A stretch of DNA of 64,000 bases from Sphingomonas lacunae (lineage in GTDB: Bacteria; Pseudomonadota; Alphaproteobacteria; Sphingomonadales; Sphingomonadaceae), in the NCBI RefSeq assembly GCF_012979535.1, contig NZ_CP053015.1:2356001-2420000 (forward strand), given 5' to 3'. The translations under genes were made by a program, and so were the position numbers. This document shows, piece by piece, positions 43,856 through 53,248 of the stretch (position 1 is the stretch's first letter; each line of letters opens with the position of its first letter). The notes under the pieces were generated by a model. The model ran no database searches, had not been told where the DNA came from, and worked only from the letters and a program-made list of their open reading frames with translations.

Positions 43856-45292
43856 ATGTTCGATAGTTTGAGCGAACGCCTCGGCGACGTCTTTACCCGG
43901 CTAAAGGGTCGCGGCGCGCTGAATGAGAATGACGTTCGCGAAGCGATGCGTGAGGTGCGGGTTGCGCTGCTGGAGGCAGATGTGGCCTTGCCGGTGGTGC
44001 GCAGTTTCATCGACCAGGTGACCGAACTGGCTATCGGTCAGAATGTCCTGAAGTCGATCACACCTGGTCAGCAGGTTATCAAGATCGTTTCCGATGCGCT
44101 GACCGAAATGCTCGGATCAACCACGTCTGACCTCGTGATTGATGTGGTGCCCCCGGCCGTTATCATGATGGTCGGACTGCAGGGCTCCGGTAAAACCACG
44201 ACAACGGCCAAACTGGCCAAGCGACTGAAGGAAAAGGATCGCAAGAAGGTCCTGATGGCGTCGCTCGACGTCAATCGCCCGGCGGCTCAGGAACAGTTGG
44301 CAACGCTCGGCACACAGGTTGATGTGGCGACATTGCCTATCGTGCCAGGCCAGCAGCCGGCGGAAATCGCCCGACGGGCGATGCAGGCCGCCAAGCTGCA
44401 GGGCTTTGACGTGTTGATGCTCGACACGGCAGGTCGTCTCCACGTTGACCAGCAGCTCATGGACGAGATGCGCGCGGTCGAGGCAGAGGCCAAGCCGGCG
44501 GAAACCTTGCTGGTAGTGGACTCGCTGACCGGTCAGGATGCGGTGCAGGTGGCGCAGCGCTTCTCTGATGATATTGCCCTGACTGGTGTTGTGCTGACCC
44601 GGATGGACGGCGATGCGCGCGGTGGTGCGGCGCTTTCGATGCGTGCCGTTACCGGAAAGCCGATCAAGTTCGCTGGCACCGGCGAAAAGATGGACGCCAT
44701 CGAACCCTTCCATCCGGAGCGGGTCGCTGGACGCATCCTTGGCATGGGCGATGTCGTCAGCCTGGTCGAGCGGGCGGCGGAAACGATCCAGCAGGATGAG
44801 GCTGAGAAGATTGCGGCGCGGGTTGCCAAGGGGCAGTTCGACCTCAATGATCTGCGTGCGCAGTTGGGCCAGATGCGCCGCATGGGCGGCATTGGCGCTA
44901 TTGCGGGGATGATACCCGGCCTGAAAAAGGCGCAAGCGCAAATGGCGCAGGGTGGCATGGATGAACGTATCCTGTTGCGCATGGACGCGATTATCTCATC
45001 GATGACGGCCACCGAGCGGGCGCGGCCGGCGATCATCAACGCCAAGCGCAAGATCCGCATCGCCAAGGGGTCGGGCACGCAGGTGCAGGACGTCAACAAG
45101 CTCCTCAAGATGCATCAGGAAATGGAAGGCGCCATGAAGCGCCTGAAGAAGATGGGTGGATTGAAGGGGCTGGGCGCTATGTTTGGTCGCGGCGGCGCTG
45201 GTGGCATGGGCGGTCTTGGCGGCCTGATGGGTGGCGGCGGCGGCATGGGGGCCATTCCGCCGGACATCCAGAATTTGCTCAGGAAGAAATGA
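43856..45292 (+). CDS. ffh: Signal recognition particle protein Ffh
   Basis: 478 residues from ATG 43856 (MFDSLSERLGDVFTRLKGRG), which has AGGA six bases upstream; the ATG two codons earlier overlaps that site. NG domain: GLQGSGKTTTTAKLA, LDVNRPAAQEQL, DTAGRLHVDQQLMDEM, TRMDGDARGG. The M domain is methionine-rich and ends with a Gly/Met-rich tail. It binds 4.5S RNA and signal sequences and meets FtsY at the membrane. rpsP follows. Confidence 0.97.
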   Translation: MFDSLSERLGDVFTRLKGRGALNENDVREAMREVRVALLEADVALPVVRSFIDQVTELAIGQNVLKSITPGQQVIKIVSDALTEMLGSTTSDLVIDVVPPAVIMMVGLQGSGKTTTTAKLAKRLKEKDRKKVLMASLDVNRPAAQEQLATLGTQVDVATLPIVPGQQPAEIARRAMQAAKLQGFDVLMLDTAGRLHVDQQLMDEMRAVEAEAKPAETLLVVDSLTGQDAVQVAQRFSDDIALTGVVLTRMDGDARGGAALSMRAVTGKPIKFAGTGEKMDAIEPFHPERVAGRILGMGDVVSLVERAAETIQQDEAEKIAARVAKGQFDLNDLRAQLGQMRRMGGIGAIAGMIPGLKKAQAQMAQGGMDERILLRMDAIISSMTATERARPAIINAKRKIRIAKGSGTQVQDVNKLLKMHQEMEGAMKRLKKMGGLKGLGAMFGRGGAGGMGGLGGLMGGGGGMGAIPPDIQNLLRKK

Positions 45293-45377
45293 GTTTGGCC
45301 TGGTCCCGCTGAAGCGGGGGAGGGCGGATTGCACAGTAACATAGATAGACGAACAGACAGAAAGAAGGATTATAACA

Positions 45378-45836
45378 ATGGCAGTCAGCATTCGCCTTTC
45401 GCGCGGTGGTTCCAAGAAGCGCCCTTATTACAAGATCGTCGTTGCCGATGCGCGCAGCCCGCGTGACGGCCGCTTCATCGAGCGTATCGGCAGCTACAAT
45501 CCGCTGCTGGCGAAGGACAATCCCGAGCGCGTCAAGCTTGACGTCGAGCGCGCCAAGCATTGGGTAGAAGTCGGCGCCCAGCCGACCGACCGTGTCGCTC
45601 GCTTCCTCGACGCCGCTGGCGTGAAGGAGCGCGCCGCGCGTAACAACCCGAACAAGGCTGAGCCGGGCAAGAAGGCCAAGGATCGCGCCGAAGAGCGTGC
45701 TGCCAAGGCTGCTGAAGCGGCTGAAGCCGCTGCTGCCGCCGCCGCCGCTCCGGCGGTCGAAGAAGCACCGGCTGCTGAAGAAGCCGTCGCAGAAGCCCCT
45801 GCCGCTGAAGCGACCGAAGAGCAGGCCGAAGGCTGA
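45378..45836 (+). CDS. rpsP: 30S ribosomal protein S16 with Ala/Glu-rich tail
   Basis: 152 residues; the ribosomal part (about 1-85) begins [21 protein letters not shown] and is complete. The extra 60-70 residues ([20 protein letters not shown]...) are low-complexity Ala/Glu, longer than in most S16 proteins and probably disordered. Starts after GAAGGATT. First ribosomal gene of the rpsP-rimM-trmD-rplS group. Confidence 0.96.
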   Translation: MAVSIRLSRGGSKKRPYYKIVVADARSPRDGRFIERIGSYNPLLAKDNPERVKLDVERAKHWVEVGAQPTDRVARFLDAAGVKERAARNNPNKAEPGKKAKDRAEERAAKAAEAAEAAAAAAAAPAVEEAPAAEEAVAEAPAAEATEEQAEG

Positions 45837-45844
45837 GCCTCGCC

Positions 45845-46357
45845 ATGCGCAACCCCGACCGCCCGGTGATGCTCGCCGTGATTACCGGCGCGCATGCCCT
45901 GGGCGGCGAGGTGCGGCTGAAACTGTTCGGCGAGGGCGCCGACGCATTGAAGCGCTACAAGAGCTTCAACGGCGGCACCCTTGTCCTGTCATCCATCCGT
46001 CCCGACAAGGGCGGGGCGATTGCCCGGTTCAAGGAAATCGCCGATCGCAGCGCGGCTGAAAAGGCCCGGGGAACCGAACTCACCATCCCGCGCAGCGCCC
46101 TGCCTCCCCTGGCTGAGGGCGAATATTATCACCACGACCTGATCGGACTGCCAGCTGTCGCTACGGATGGCACAGTGCTCGGCGAAGTGGTGCAGGTGGA
46201 CAATTTCGGCGCCGCGGACATTCTCGATATCCAACGCCGACCGCAGATTGATGGCAAGGCGGGGAAGCGCTTCATGGTGCCGATGACTGTCCAGGCTGTG
46301 CCGGAATGGAATGACGAACGGCTGGTGATCGCAGATGAATTTGTCGAGCCGGAATAG
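45845..46357 (+). CDS. rimM: Ribosome maturation factor RimM
   Basis: 170 residues. VMLAVITGAHALGGEVRLKLFGE is the RimM N-terminal domain, and LPPLAEGEYYHHDLIGLPAVATDG starts the PRC barrel that binds S19. It helps assemble the 30S head. It starts 8 bases after rpsP; downstream the operon is interrupted by a toxin-antitoxin pair. Confidence 0.95.
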   Translation: MRNPDRPVMLAVITGAHALGGEVRLKLFGEGADALKRYKSFNGGTLVLSSIRPDKGGAIARFKEIADRSAAEKARGTELTIPRSALPPLAEGEYYHHDLIGLPAVATDGTVLGEVVQVDNFGAADILDIQRRPQIDGKAGKRFMVPMTVQAVPEWNDERLVIADEFVEPE

Positions 46358-46404
46358 CCGATCCCCGCTAAGCAGCCTGGCTGTTTGACCCTGCTACCGC
46401 AATT

Positions 46405-46425
46405 GTATATACAGAACGTATATAC
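46405..46425. promoter_or_regulatory. Likely VapB operator
   Basis: GTATATAC, itself a palindrome, appears at 46405-46412 and 46418-46425, 13 bases apart, just before GGAGGG and the antitoxin start. Paired short palindromes at this position are typical autoregulatory sites of VapB-type antitoxins. The AT-rich pair stands out from the GC-rich surroundings. Confidence 0.65.
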
Positions 46426-46435
46426 GGAGGGCGGC

Positions 46436-46732
46436 ATGGGCAAGGAATATCGCGCCAAGGTGTTCAAGTCTGGCAATTCGTTGGCGTTGCGGTTGCCCAA
46501 GGATCTGGGGCTCAAGGAGGGATCGATCATGGTGTTGCGCGAGCAGGCCACGGGATTCGTCGTCGAGCCTGAGGACCGGTCCCAGCGGAAGATCGACATC
46601 AGCGGCTTTGCCGGAAAGGCACCATGGCTGAAGCCAATTCCTGCTGAATTGCGTGAATTTGAGGAACGACCGACTACTGTCGCGGCCCGTGAGGCAGAGG
46701 CGCAAAAGGCGAAAGAGCGACGTCAGCCGTGA
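46436..46732 (+). CDS. vapB: AbrB/MazE-type antitoxin (VapB-like)
   Basis: 98 residues from ATG 46436 (GGAGGG four to five bases upstream). The N-terminal swapped-hairpin DNA-binding domain is EYRAKVFKSGNSLALRLPKDLGLKEGS; the charged C-terminus (LREFEERPTTVAAREAEAQKAKER) would bind the toxin. It overlaps the toxin start by GTGA. Confidence 0.88.
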   Translation: MGKEYRAKVFKSGNSLALRLPKDLGLKEGSIMVLREQATGFVVEPEDRSQRKIDISGFAGKAPWLKPIPAELREFEERPTTVAAREAEAQKAKERRQP

Positions 46733-47106
46733 TCCGTTACATGCTTGATGCAAATTGCGCCATTTATGCCATGATTGATGCGTCGTGCGCGATCAGCCAA
46801 CGCATCGCTGGATTGTCTCCGGGGGACATCGTCATGTCGGCGGTCAGCTTCTCGGAAGTGGCGCTGGGGACTCAAAATCAGCGACCGCCTCCGCCCGAGG
46901 TTCTTGATGCCTTTGTCGAGGCGGTGCCGATCCTTCCCTTTGATGAGGCTGCCGCTCGGGTATATGCAAGGCTTCCGTTCAAACATGCGCACTTTGACCG
47001 GTTGCTGGCCGCCCATGCGCTGAGCCTCGGGGCGATTGTCGTGACCACCAATGAAGCCGACCTTGCTGATGTGCCGGGGTTGGTGGTTGAGAATTGGGCT
47101 GTTTAA
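46729..47106 (+). CDS. vapC: PIN-domain toxin (VapC-like)
   Basis: 125 residues starting with GTG that overlaps the antitoxin stop. The PIN fold acidic residues are in YMLDANCAIYA, SAVSFSEVALG and HFDRLLAAHAL, with VTTNEADLADVPGL at the end. VapC toxins are RNases that cut tRNA or rRNA. The four acidic positions look intact, so it is probably active. Confidence 0.88.
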   Translation: MIRYMLDANCAIYAMIDASCAISQRIAGLSPGDIVMSAVSFSEVALGTQNQRPPPPEVLDAFVEAVPILPFDEAAARVYARLPFKHAHFDRLLAAHALSLGAIVVTTNEADLADVPGLVVENWAV

Positions 47107-47450
47107 TGCTGTCACCACTTTGCGACCCGGATAACGCGACCTTTTGGCTCTATATGGCCATGGCCGTCTTCGCTGCGCTGGTAGTGGGTTTCGGCTATGG
47201 ACGCTGGGCTGGATCTCGAGTTCGCGGCGGCGGATTGATCAGTGCGCAGTCTTGGTTGATCTTGATGCTTTCGATCGCATTTCCCTTTGCCGCCACGCTG
47301 TTGGCGGCACTCATCTATGATGCGCTGTTTCCAAGTGTTGATCATTGCGGAACGACGGATCGTCACGTGCTTCCAATTCTAATGACATTGGCGACATTTC
47401 CGAGCATCTGGTTTGCTGCTGTGGTAGGCAGTCGACGTAAAGCGCTATGA
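47106..47450 (+). CDS. Small three-helix membrane protein next to vapBC
   Basis: 114 residues; ATG overlaps the vapC stop by one base (TAATG) and the gene ends overlapping trmD. Hydrophobic helices at about 17-35 ([18 protein letters not shown]), 47-70 and 85-108. I do not recognise the family. Position suggests it came with the vapBC insertion. Confidence 0.6.
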   Translation: MLSPLCDPDNATFWLYMAMAVFAALVVGFGYGRWAGSRVRGGGLISAQSWLILMLSIAFPFAATLLAALIYDALFPSVDHCGTTDRHVLPILMTLATFPSIWFAAVVGSRRKAL

Positions 47451-48307
47451 CCTTCATCACCCACATCCTCACCCTGTACCCGGACATGTTTCCGGGGCCC
47501 TTGGGGCACAGCATGGCAGGGCGCGCGCTGGAGCGGGGGCTGTGGTCCTGCGCCGCGACCAACATTCGCGACTTTGCCACTGATAAGCATCGCACGGTGG
47601 ATGACACTCCGGCGGGTGGCGGGGCGGGGATGGTATTGCGCGCTGATGTGCTGGCGGCGGCGCTGGACGGGGTGGTGCGCAACGTAGACCGGTCCGTTTG
47701 TCTTGAGCCCGTCGAAGGGTGGTCCTTATCTGAAACCGAAGAGAGCAAGAGCGGTCCTTCGACAAGCTCAGGACGAACGGATTCTGGGGACGGGGAGAAT
47801 CAGCCCCTCCCCGTTCTCGCCATGACGCCGCGTGGCAAACCCATCACGCAGCAGCGCATCCGCGAGTTGGCCGCTGGCCCCGGAGTGATCATCCTCTGCG
47901 GGCGGTTTGAGGGGTTTGACGAGCGGCTATTCGAGGGGCGGCCCGCGATCGAGCAGGTCAGCATGGGCGACATTATCCTTTCCGGCGGGGAGATGGGCGC
48001 GCTGATGCTGCTTGATGCTTGCATTCGGCTGCTTCCCGGCGTAATGGGCGCGGCTTCTAGCGGGGATGAGGAGTCGTTTGAAAACGGTCTCCTCGAATAT
48101 CCCCACTATACCCGACCCCAAGAATGGGAAGGGCGCACGATCCCTGAAGTGCTGCGATCGGGGGATCATGCGAAGATCGCCGCCTGGCGGAAACAAAGGG
48201 CGGAGATGGACACACGGTTACGCAGACCGGACCTTTGGGAGCGCCATGTCGGCGCTCGGGACCAGTCTGCCTCTGGCGCGCGGCGTGAGACAGAGGAAGA
48301 GGCATGA
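47447..48307 (+). CDS. trmD: tRNA (guanine37-N1)-methyltransferase with an in-frame palindromic insertion
   Basis: 286 residues, about 30 longer than usual. The knot methyltransferase motifs are present: [71 protein letters not shown] and [15 protein letters not shown]. Residues about 83-112 (from [12 protein letters not shown] to PSTSSGRTD) are encoded by an inverted-repeat element and have no counterpart in normal TrmD; they fall in a surface loop between the first methyltransferase helix and the next strand. It methylates G37 in tRNAs and is essential. Confidence 0.95.
   Translation: MTFITHILTLYPDMFPGPLGHSMAGRALERGLWSCAATNIRDFATDKHRTVDDTPAGGGAGMVLRADVLAAALDGVVRNVDRSVCLEPVEGWSLSETEESKSGPSTSSGRTDSGDGENQPLPVLAMTPRGKPITQQRIRELAAGPGVIILCGRFEGFDERLFEGRPAIEQVSMGDIILSGGEMGALMLLDACIRLLPGVMGAASSGDEESFENGLLEYPHYTRPQEWEGRTIPEVLRSGDHAKIAAWRKQRAEMDTRLRRPDLWERHVGARDQSASGARRETEEEA
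47694..47780. repeat. Palindromic (REP-like) element inserted in trmD
   Basis: The left arm (47694-47718) and right arm (47756-47780) are 25 bases each and are complementary at 21 positions. The right arm contains TTCGACAAGCTCAGGACGAA, a form typical of dispersed repeats in sphingomonads and other proteobacteria (their reverse begins CCGTTCGTCCTGAGC). The 87-base element is exactly 29 codons and contains no stop in the trmD frame. Confidence 0.8.
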
Positions 48308-48681
48308 ACCTCCTGCAACAGATCGAGGCCGAAGAAGTCGCCAAGGCGATGGAAGGCAAGACCATTCCCGATTTCCGTCCGGGTGACACGCTGCGCGTCG
48401 GCGTGAAGGTCGTTGAAGGTGAGCGCACCCGCGTGCAGAACTATGAAGGCGTCTGCATCGCCCGCTCGAACAAGAGCATCGGTTCGAACTTCACCGTTCG
48501 CAAGATTTCGTTCGGCGAAGGCGTGGAACGCGTGTTCCCGCTGTACAGCCCGAACATCGACAGCATCACCGTCGTCCGCAAGGGCGCCGTGCGTCGCGCC
48601 AAACTCTATTATTTGCGCGGTCGCCGCGGCAAGTCGGCGCGTATCGCTGAACGTCGCGACAATCGTCAGGACGCTGAATAA
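48304..48681 (+). CDS. rplS: 50S ribosomal protein L19
   Basis: 125 residues; ATG overlaps the trmD stop. [35 protein letters not shown] and [21 protein letters not shown] are the L19 signatures, then [20 protein letters not shown]19 lies at the 30S-50S interface. Final gene of the operon. Confidence 0.97.
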   Translation: MNLLQQIEAEEVAKAMEGKTIPDFRPGDTLRVGVKVVEGERTRVQNYEGVCIARSNKSIGSNFTVRKISFGEGVERVFPLYSPNIDSITVVRKGAVRRAKLYYLRGRRGKSARIAERRDNRQDAE

Positions 48682-48733
48682 GCGCCGGTCGGGCAAGCTG
48701 TGCTTGTCCGGACAACAGCAGAAACGCTTTTGT

Positions 48734-48773
48734 GAAAGGGACCGGTTGCTCCAAGGGGCGACCGGTCCTTTTG
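48734..48773 (+). terminator. Terminator after rplS
   Basis: GAAAGGGACCGGTTGC (from 48734) pairs, with minor slips, with GCGACCGGTCCTTTT (ending about 48772). The T run lies in the stem end. It sits about 50 bases after the rplS stop. Confidence 0.75.
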
Positions 48774-48833
48774 CCATATAACCATTTGCCATTGCCGACC
48801 GCCTGAACGGTCGCACAAGCAGGGAATTTCGCC

Positions 48834-49859
48834 ATGGGTTATCGGGTTGCAGTTGCAGGCGCCACCGGCAATGTCGGCCGCGAGATGATCAATATCCTCG
48901 CCGAGCGGGCCTTCCCGATAGATGAACTGGCGGCACTGGCCTCGTCCCGTTCGGTGGGTGAGGTGATCGATTTGGCCGACACCGGCAAGACGGTGAAGGT
49001 ACAGAACATCGAGCATTTCGATCCCACCGGCTGGGACATCGCCCTGTTCGCCATCGGTTCGGAAGCGACCAAGATTTATGCGCCCAAATTTGCGCTGGCT
49101 GGCTGCGTGGTAATCGACAACAGCTCCCTGTACCGCATGGATCCGGATGTGCCGCTGATCGTGCCGGAAGTGAACCCGGATGCCATTGATGGCTATACCC
49201 GGCGCAACATCATCGCCAACCCCAACTGCTCGACCGCGCAGATGGTGGTGGCGCTCAAGCCGCTGCATGATGCTGCGACAATCAAGCGCGTTGTGGTCTC
49301 GACCTACCAATCGGTGTCAGGCGCCGGCAAGGCGGGCATGGATGAGCTGTTCAACCAGACACGGCAGATTTTCGTTGGCGACGAAAAGGACGTCAGCAAG
49401 TTCACCAAGCAGATCGCCTTCAACGTCATCCCGCACATCGACAGCTTCCTCGACGACGGCTCGACCAAGGAAGAATGGAAGATGGTGGTCGAGACCAAGA
49501 AGATCCTCGATCCCAAGATCAAGGTGCATGCCACCTGCGTGCGCGTGCCGGTGTTTGTCGGCCACTCGGAATCGATCAACATCGAAATGGAGCGCGAACT
49601 GGGGGCCGAGGAAGCGCAGGCGATCCTGCGCGAAGCACCGGGCATCATGCTCGTCGACAAGCGTGAGGATGGCGGTTACGCAACGCCGATCGAAGCGGCA
49701 GGCGATGACGCGACCTATGTCAGTCGCGTGCGTGAGGACCCGACGGTGGACAATGGTCTGGCGCTGTGGTGCGTCAGCGACAATCTGCGCAAGGGCGCGG
49801 CATTGAACGCCGTCCAGATCGCTGAACTGCTCGGGCGGCGACATCTGAAAAAGGGCTGA
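48834..49859 (+). CDS. asd: Aspartate-semialdehyde dehydrogenase
   Basis: 341 residues. NADP-binding start VAVAGATGNVGREMINIL; the active Cys is in NPNCSTAQMVV; the His/Arg region includes HATCVRVPVFVGHSESINIE. It makes aspartate semialdehyde for lysine, threonine, methionine and diaminopimelate. Ribosome binding site AGGGAATTTCGCC. Confidence 0.97.
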   Translation: MGYRVAVAGATGNVGREMINILAERAFPIDELAALASSRSVGEVIDLADTGKTVKVQNIEHFDPTGWDIALFAIGSEATKIYAPKFALAGCVVIDNSSLYRMDPDVPLIVPEVNPDAIDGYTRRNIIANPNCSTAQMVVALKPLHDAATIKRVVVSTYQSVSGAGKAGMDELFNQTRQIFVGDEKDVSKFTKQIAFNVIPHIDSFLDDGSTKEEWKMVVETKKILDPKIKVHATCVRVPVFVGHSESINIEMERELGAEEAQAILREAPGIMLVDKREDGGYATPIEAAGDDATYVSRVREDPTVDNGLALWCVSDNLRKGAALNAVQIAELLGRRHLKKG

Positions 49860-49867
49860 GAAGGGGG

Positions 49868-50503
49868 GTGTCCGCGCTTGGCCTTTCGCGCTTTCAATTG
49901 ACTGCCTTGGCGATTTTGGCCCTGCTGGTTATGCTCGTCAATATTCGGCAGCCATTCCCGAGCGTGGCGCCTTTGCATCATGTCCCGACGGTTGCTGTGA
50001 TTCTCTGCGCACCGTGGTGGCTGCGACGCTGGCCGCTCGGCAATGTGGCACTGGTTTGCCTGTTGGGCTTTTTCGCACTGCACAGCTTTGGTGCACGATG
50101 GACCTATAGCAGCGTTCCCTATGACGCATGGTTCAGGACCTTGGTTGGTACTGATTCCTCACATTTGTTCGGTTGGACGCGCAATCACTATGACCGCCTC
50201 GTACACTTTGCCTTTGGCGGATTGATGATGATGCCCGTGATGGAATGGCTGCGTCCGGTCTTGCCGGGGCTGTCAAGCAGGGTTCGATGTGTCGCAACGG
50301 TCGTTACCCTGCTGTCCGCAAGCGCGGTTTATGAATTATTCGAGGGGCTGCTCGCCCTTGCGGTGCCAGCAGACCTTGCAGAGGACTATAATGGGCAACA
50401 GGGTGACCCTTGGGATGCACACAAGGACATGGCGCTCGCATTGGCTGGTTCATTGCTGGTCGCTGCGGGATTGAGATGGAACCGCCCGGTCCTTAGTCAC
50501 TGA
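49868..50503 (+). CDS. DUF2238 (YjdF-like) membrane protein
   Basis: 211 residues from GTG 49868, preceded by AAGGGG. Five to six hydrophobic helices. NHYDRLVHFAFGGLMMMPVMEWL and YNGQQGDPWDAHKDMALALAG (conserved HF...and GDxWDxxKDM) mark the DUF2238 family, of unknown function. It starts eight bases after asd and its end overlaps the convergent emrB by 11 bases. Confidence 0.82.
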   Translation: MSALGLSRFQLTALAILALLVMLVNIRQPFPSVAPLHHVPTVAVILCAPWWLRRWPLGNVALVCLLGFFALHSFGARWTYSSVPYDAWFRTLVGTDSSHLFGWTRNHYDRLVHFAFGGLMMMPVMEWLRPVLPGLSSRVRCVATVVTLLSASAVYELFEGLLALAVPADLAEDYNGQQGDPWDAHKDMALALAGSLLVAAGLRWNRPVLSH

Positions 50504-52076
50504 TCGGCGGGGGCTTGCCGATCATTTTGGGCTCCTTGGCGAGGAAAATCAGCGGGACACACAGGGCCACCAGCCAAGTCAGCAACCAGAAATCATCGAG
50601 ATAGGCGATCATCGCCGCTTGCTGTGTCACCATGGCATTGAGTGCGGTCAATGCACCATCCCCGACAGGGCCCAACCGATCGATGCTCGACAGGTCAACG
50701 CCCGGCGTGTTGAACGGTGTGAGGGCGGTGCCAATGTCGGCATGGCTTTGCTGCATGTTGCGGTAGAGCAGGGTGGTGATGAGCGAGATTGAGGCGCTGG
50801 CGCCGATCGACCGGAACAGGTTGAGCAGGCCGGCGCCGTCGGTGCGATAGGCCGGCGGCAGAGTCGCGAAGGCGATGACGTTGAGCGGCATAAAGCACAG
50901 ACCTGTTCCCAGCCCTTGTATAAGGCCGACAATGACAAAGGGCTCCCACCCCATTTCTATGGTCCAGCCGGTCGACATCCACAGCGAGTATGCGCAAATG
51001 GCGAAGCCGATGGCGATCAACCAGCGCGGGCCGATGACCGTGACGAGGCGAGAGGCAATGAACATTGAAATCAGCACACCAACACCGCGTGGCGCGAGGA
51101 TCAGGCCCGTGTCGAGCACACTATAACCGTAGATCCCCTGCAGCATCGGGGGCAGCAGGGCGGATATCGCTATCATCACCATGCCCATGATGAGCATGTA
51201 GACGAGGGCGGTCAGAAAATTGGTGTTCGTGACAAGACCGCGAGGAAATATGGGATTTTTGGCGGTGAACAGATACACGCCAAACATCCACAACGCCGCT
51301 ACCGCGATGAACAGTTCGACAATGACTTCGGTTGATTCCAGCCAGTCTTCGGTTTGACCGCGGTCGAGCATCAACTGAAGCGAGGCAAGGCCAATGGCAA
51401 AAAGCAGATAGCCGACATAATCCAGCCTGCGGCGCGTGATAGGACGCGACGGCAACAGCCACCACAACATCAGCAGTGTTGGAATGCCGATGGGTATATT
51501 GATGTAGAACACCCATCGCCAGCTATAGCTTTCGGTCAACCATCCGCCAATCATCGGTCCGCTGATCGGGCCAATCATGACGCCCATGCCCCAAATGGCC
51601 ATGGCCTTTGCCTGTTGTGACGGCCGATTGATGTCGAGCATGATGGTCTGGCTGATCGGGCCGATGAAGGCGGCGCAGACACCCTGGAATATACGGAACA
51701 GCACCATTTCCGTGAGGTTTTGGGCAATGCCGCAAAGCATCGAAGCGACCAGGAAACCAAACACTGCCCAGAGAAAGAGATTGCGGGAGCCGACGCGGTC
51801 GGAAAGCCAGCCGGTTATCGGTGTCGCGACAGCCGAGGCTATGATGAAGCTGGTAAGCACCCAGGTGACCGATTCCGACGTGGCCCCAAGGCTGGTTTGC
51901 ATGTGCGGAATCGCGACATTGGCGATCGTGGAATCGAGAAACTGGATGATCGAGGCGCCCATCACGGCCACCATCAACAGACCGCGATGCTTGACCGGCA
52001 AGGCCGCAACATCGGTATCGGGCACTGCCGCCGCGGGAACGGTGTTCCGTTCAGGCTGGCCCGCAACCGATGCCAT
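50493..52076 (-). CDS. emrB: MFS efflux pump, DHA2/EmrB family
   Basis: 527 residues and about 14 helices. LDSTIANVAIPHMQTSLGATSESVTWVLTSFIIASA is motif D1; GWLSDRVGSRNLFLWAV is motif A; WRWVFYINIPIGI is the DHA2 motif. Proton-driven drug exporter that works with the membrane-fusion protein encoded upstream. Preceded by a 2-base gap from emrA. Confidence 0.93.
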   Translation of the reverse strand: MASVAGQPERNTVPAAAVPDTDVAALPVKHRGLLMVAVMGASIIQFLDSTIANVAIPHMQTSLGATSESVTWVLTSFIIASAVATPITGWLSDRVGSRNLFLWAVFGFLVASMLCGIAQNLTEMVLFRIFQGVCAAFIGPISQTIMLDINRPSQQAKAMAIWGMGVMIGPISGPMIGGWLTESYSWRWVFYINIPIGIPTLLMLWWLLPSRPITRRRLDYVGYLLFAIGLASLQLMLDRGQTEDWLESTEVIVELFIAVAALWMFGVYLFTAKNPIFPRGLVTNTNFLTALVYMLIMGMVMIAISALLPPMLQGIYGYSVLDTGLILAPRGVGVLISMFIASRLVTVIGPRWLIAIGFAICAYSLWMSTGWTIEMGWEPFVIVGLIQGLGTGLCFMPLNVIAFATLPPAYRTDGAGLLNLFRSIGASASISLITTLLYRNMQQSHADIGTALTPFNTPGVDLSSIDRLGPVGDGALTALNAMVTQQAAMIAYLDDFWLLTWLVALCVPLIFLAKEPKMIGKPPPISD

Positions 52077-52078
52077 CG

Positions 52079-53248
52079 TCAGCGATTCTGATTGTCAAAA
52101 TGGACAGTCACATGGGCTGAAAGCCCGGCGATCAGCGGGCGCGAGGACCGTTGATCAATGGCAATCCGTACCGGCACACGCTGGGTCACCTTTACCCAGT
52201 TGCCCGTGGCATTCTGGGCGGGAAGTACCGAGAACTCACTGCCGGTGCCGGCACCGATACTTTCGACATGACCAGTGAGGGAAAGGTTTGGGTAGGCGTC
52301 AAATTCAATGGTGGCGCGCTGGCCGACGCGCATCCTGTCCAGATCGGTCTCCTTGAAGTTGGCTTCAACCCAGCTTTGCCCGTTAGCCACGATGCTGACG
52401 GCGGGCAGTCCGGCAACGATCATCTGGCCAACGTGCAGGCGTTCGGCCTGGCTGATCACACCTGAAGTAGGCGCCCTGACTTCGGTTCTCCGCAATTGCA
52501 GCATGGCTTGGTCGCGGCGGACTTCGGCAGACAGAATGCCGGGATTGACCCCGGGCGCGATGGAACCCGTTGCCAATTGCGCCATTGCCCTTGCCTGTGC
52601 CGCCTGTGCGTCGGCAAGCCGCCCTCTAGCCTCGTTCACTGCATTCTCGGCAGCGTCGATTCGGGCACGGGTATTGAATCCGCGTGCCATCAAAGCCTGT
52701 TCACGCGCCAAATTGGTCTGGGCAAAGGTGAGGGCACGTCTCGCCGTTTCGATATCTGCTCCCATGGTGTCAGCGGTCAGTTGCAGGGTGGTGACATTGG
52801 CCTGCGCACTCGCAATGTCGGCATTGGCCTCGGCAATCGCGATCCGATGGGGCTCCGGATCGATGCGGAACAACAGGTCTCCGGCCTTGACCTGCTGATT
52901 TTCACGGACAGCCACTTCCACGATCACTCCACCGATCTCGCTGCTGACCGAGACCTTGTTCTGGGCAACATAGGCGTTGTCGGTGGAAACTGATCGGCCG
53001 CTGGTCAGCCACAGATAGCCACCAGCAAGCGCCAGAAGCAGAGGCACGCTGAGCATCAGGCCATAGCGCCTTAGTTTGCCACCGATGGCAGAGTCTCCTT
53101 CTGCTTCAGCCTCGATAGATGGCTTTGCTAAATCGGCAACCGGCGGCACCGCCGATGCAGTGTGCTGGGGCGCCGGTTCTGACGGCCGCATGTCGTCGGT
53201 TTCCGGGGACGAGAATCCTTGGCGGTTGTCCTGTTCAAGCGGTGGCAT
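52079..53248 (-). CDS. emrA: Membrane fusion protein of the EmrA/HlyD family
   Basis: 389 residues from ATG 53248 (MPPLEQDNRQ), overlapping marR by 14 bases. A polar N-terminus, one helix (YGLMLSVPLLLALAGGYLWL), the biotinyl-lipoyl half-motifs DNAYVAQNKVSVSSEIGGVI and RAPTSGVISQAERLHVGQ, the coiled hairpin between them, and a beta-barrel. It links EmrB to an outer-membrane channel, not encoded here. Confidence 0.92.
   Translation of the reverse strand: MPPLEQDNRQGFSSPETDDMRPSEPAPQHTASAVPPVADLAKPSIEAEAEGDSAIGGKLRRYGLMLSVPLLLALAGGYLWLTSGRSVSTDNAYVAQNKVSVSSEIGGVIVEVAVRENQQVKAGDLLFRIDPEPHRIAIAEANADIASAQANVTTLQLTADTMGADIETARRALTFAQTNLAREQALMARGFNTRARIDAAENAVNEARGRLADAQAAQARAMAQLATGSIAPGVNPGILSAEVRRDQAMLQLRRTEVRAPTSGVISQAERLHVGQMIVAGLPAVSIVANGQSWVEANFKETDLDRMRVGQRATIEFDAYPNLSLTGHVESIGAGTGSEFSVLPAQNATGNWVKVTQRVPVRIAIDQRSSRPLIAGLSAHVTVHFDNQNR

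Noticed and set aside
47447-48307. Idea that trmD is frameshifted or a pseudogene because of its extra segment
   Set aside because: The insertion is a multiple of three with no stop, and all TrmD motifs continue correctly on both sides.
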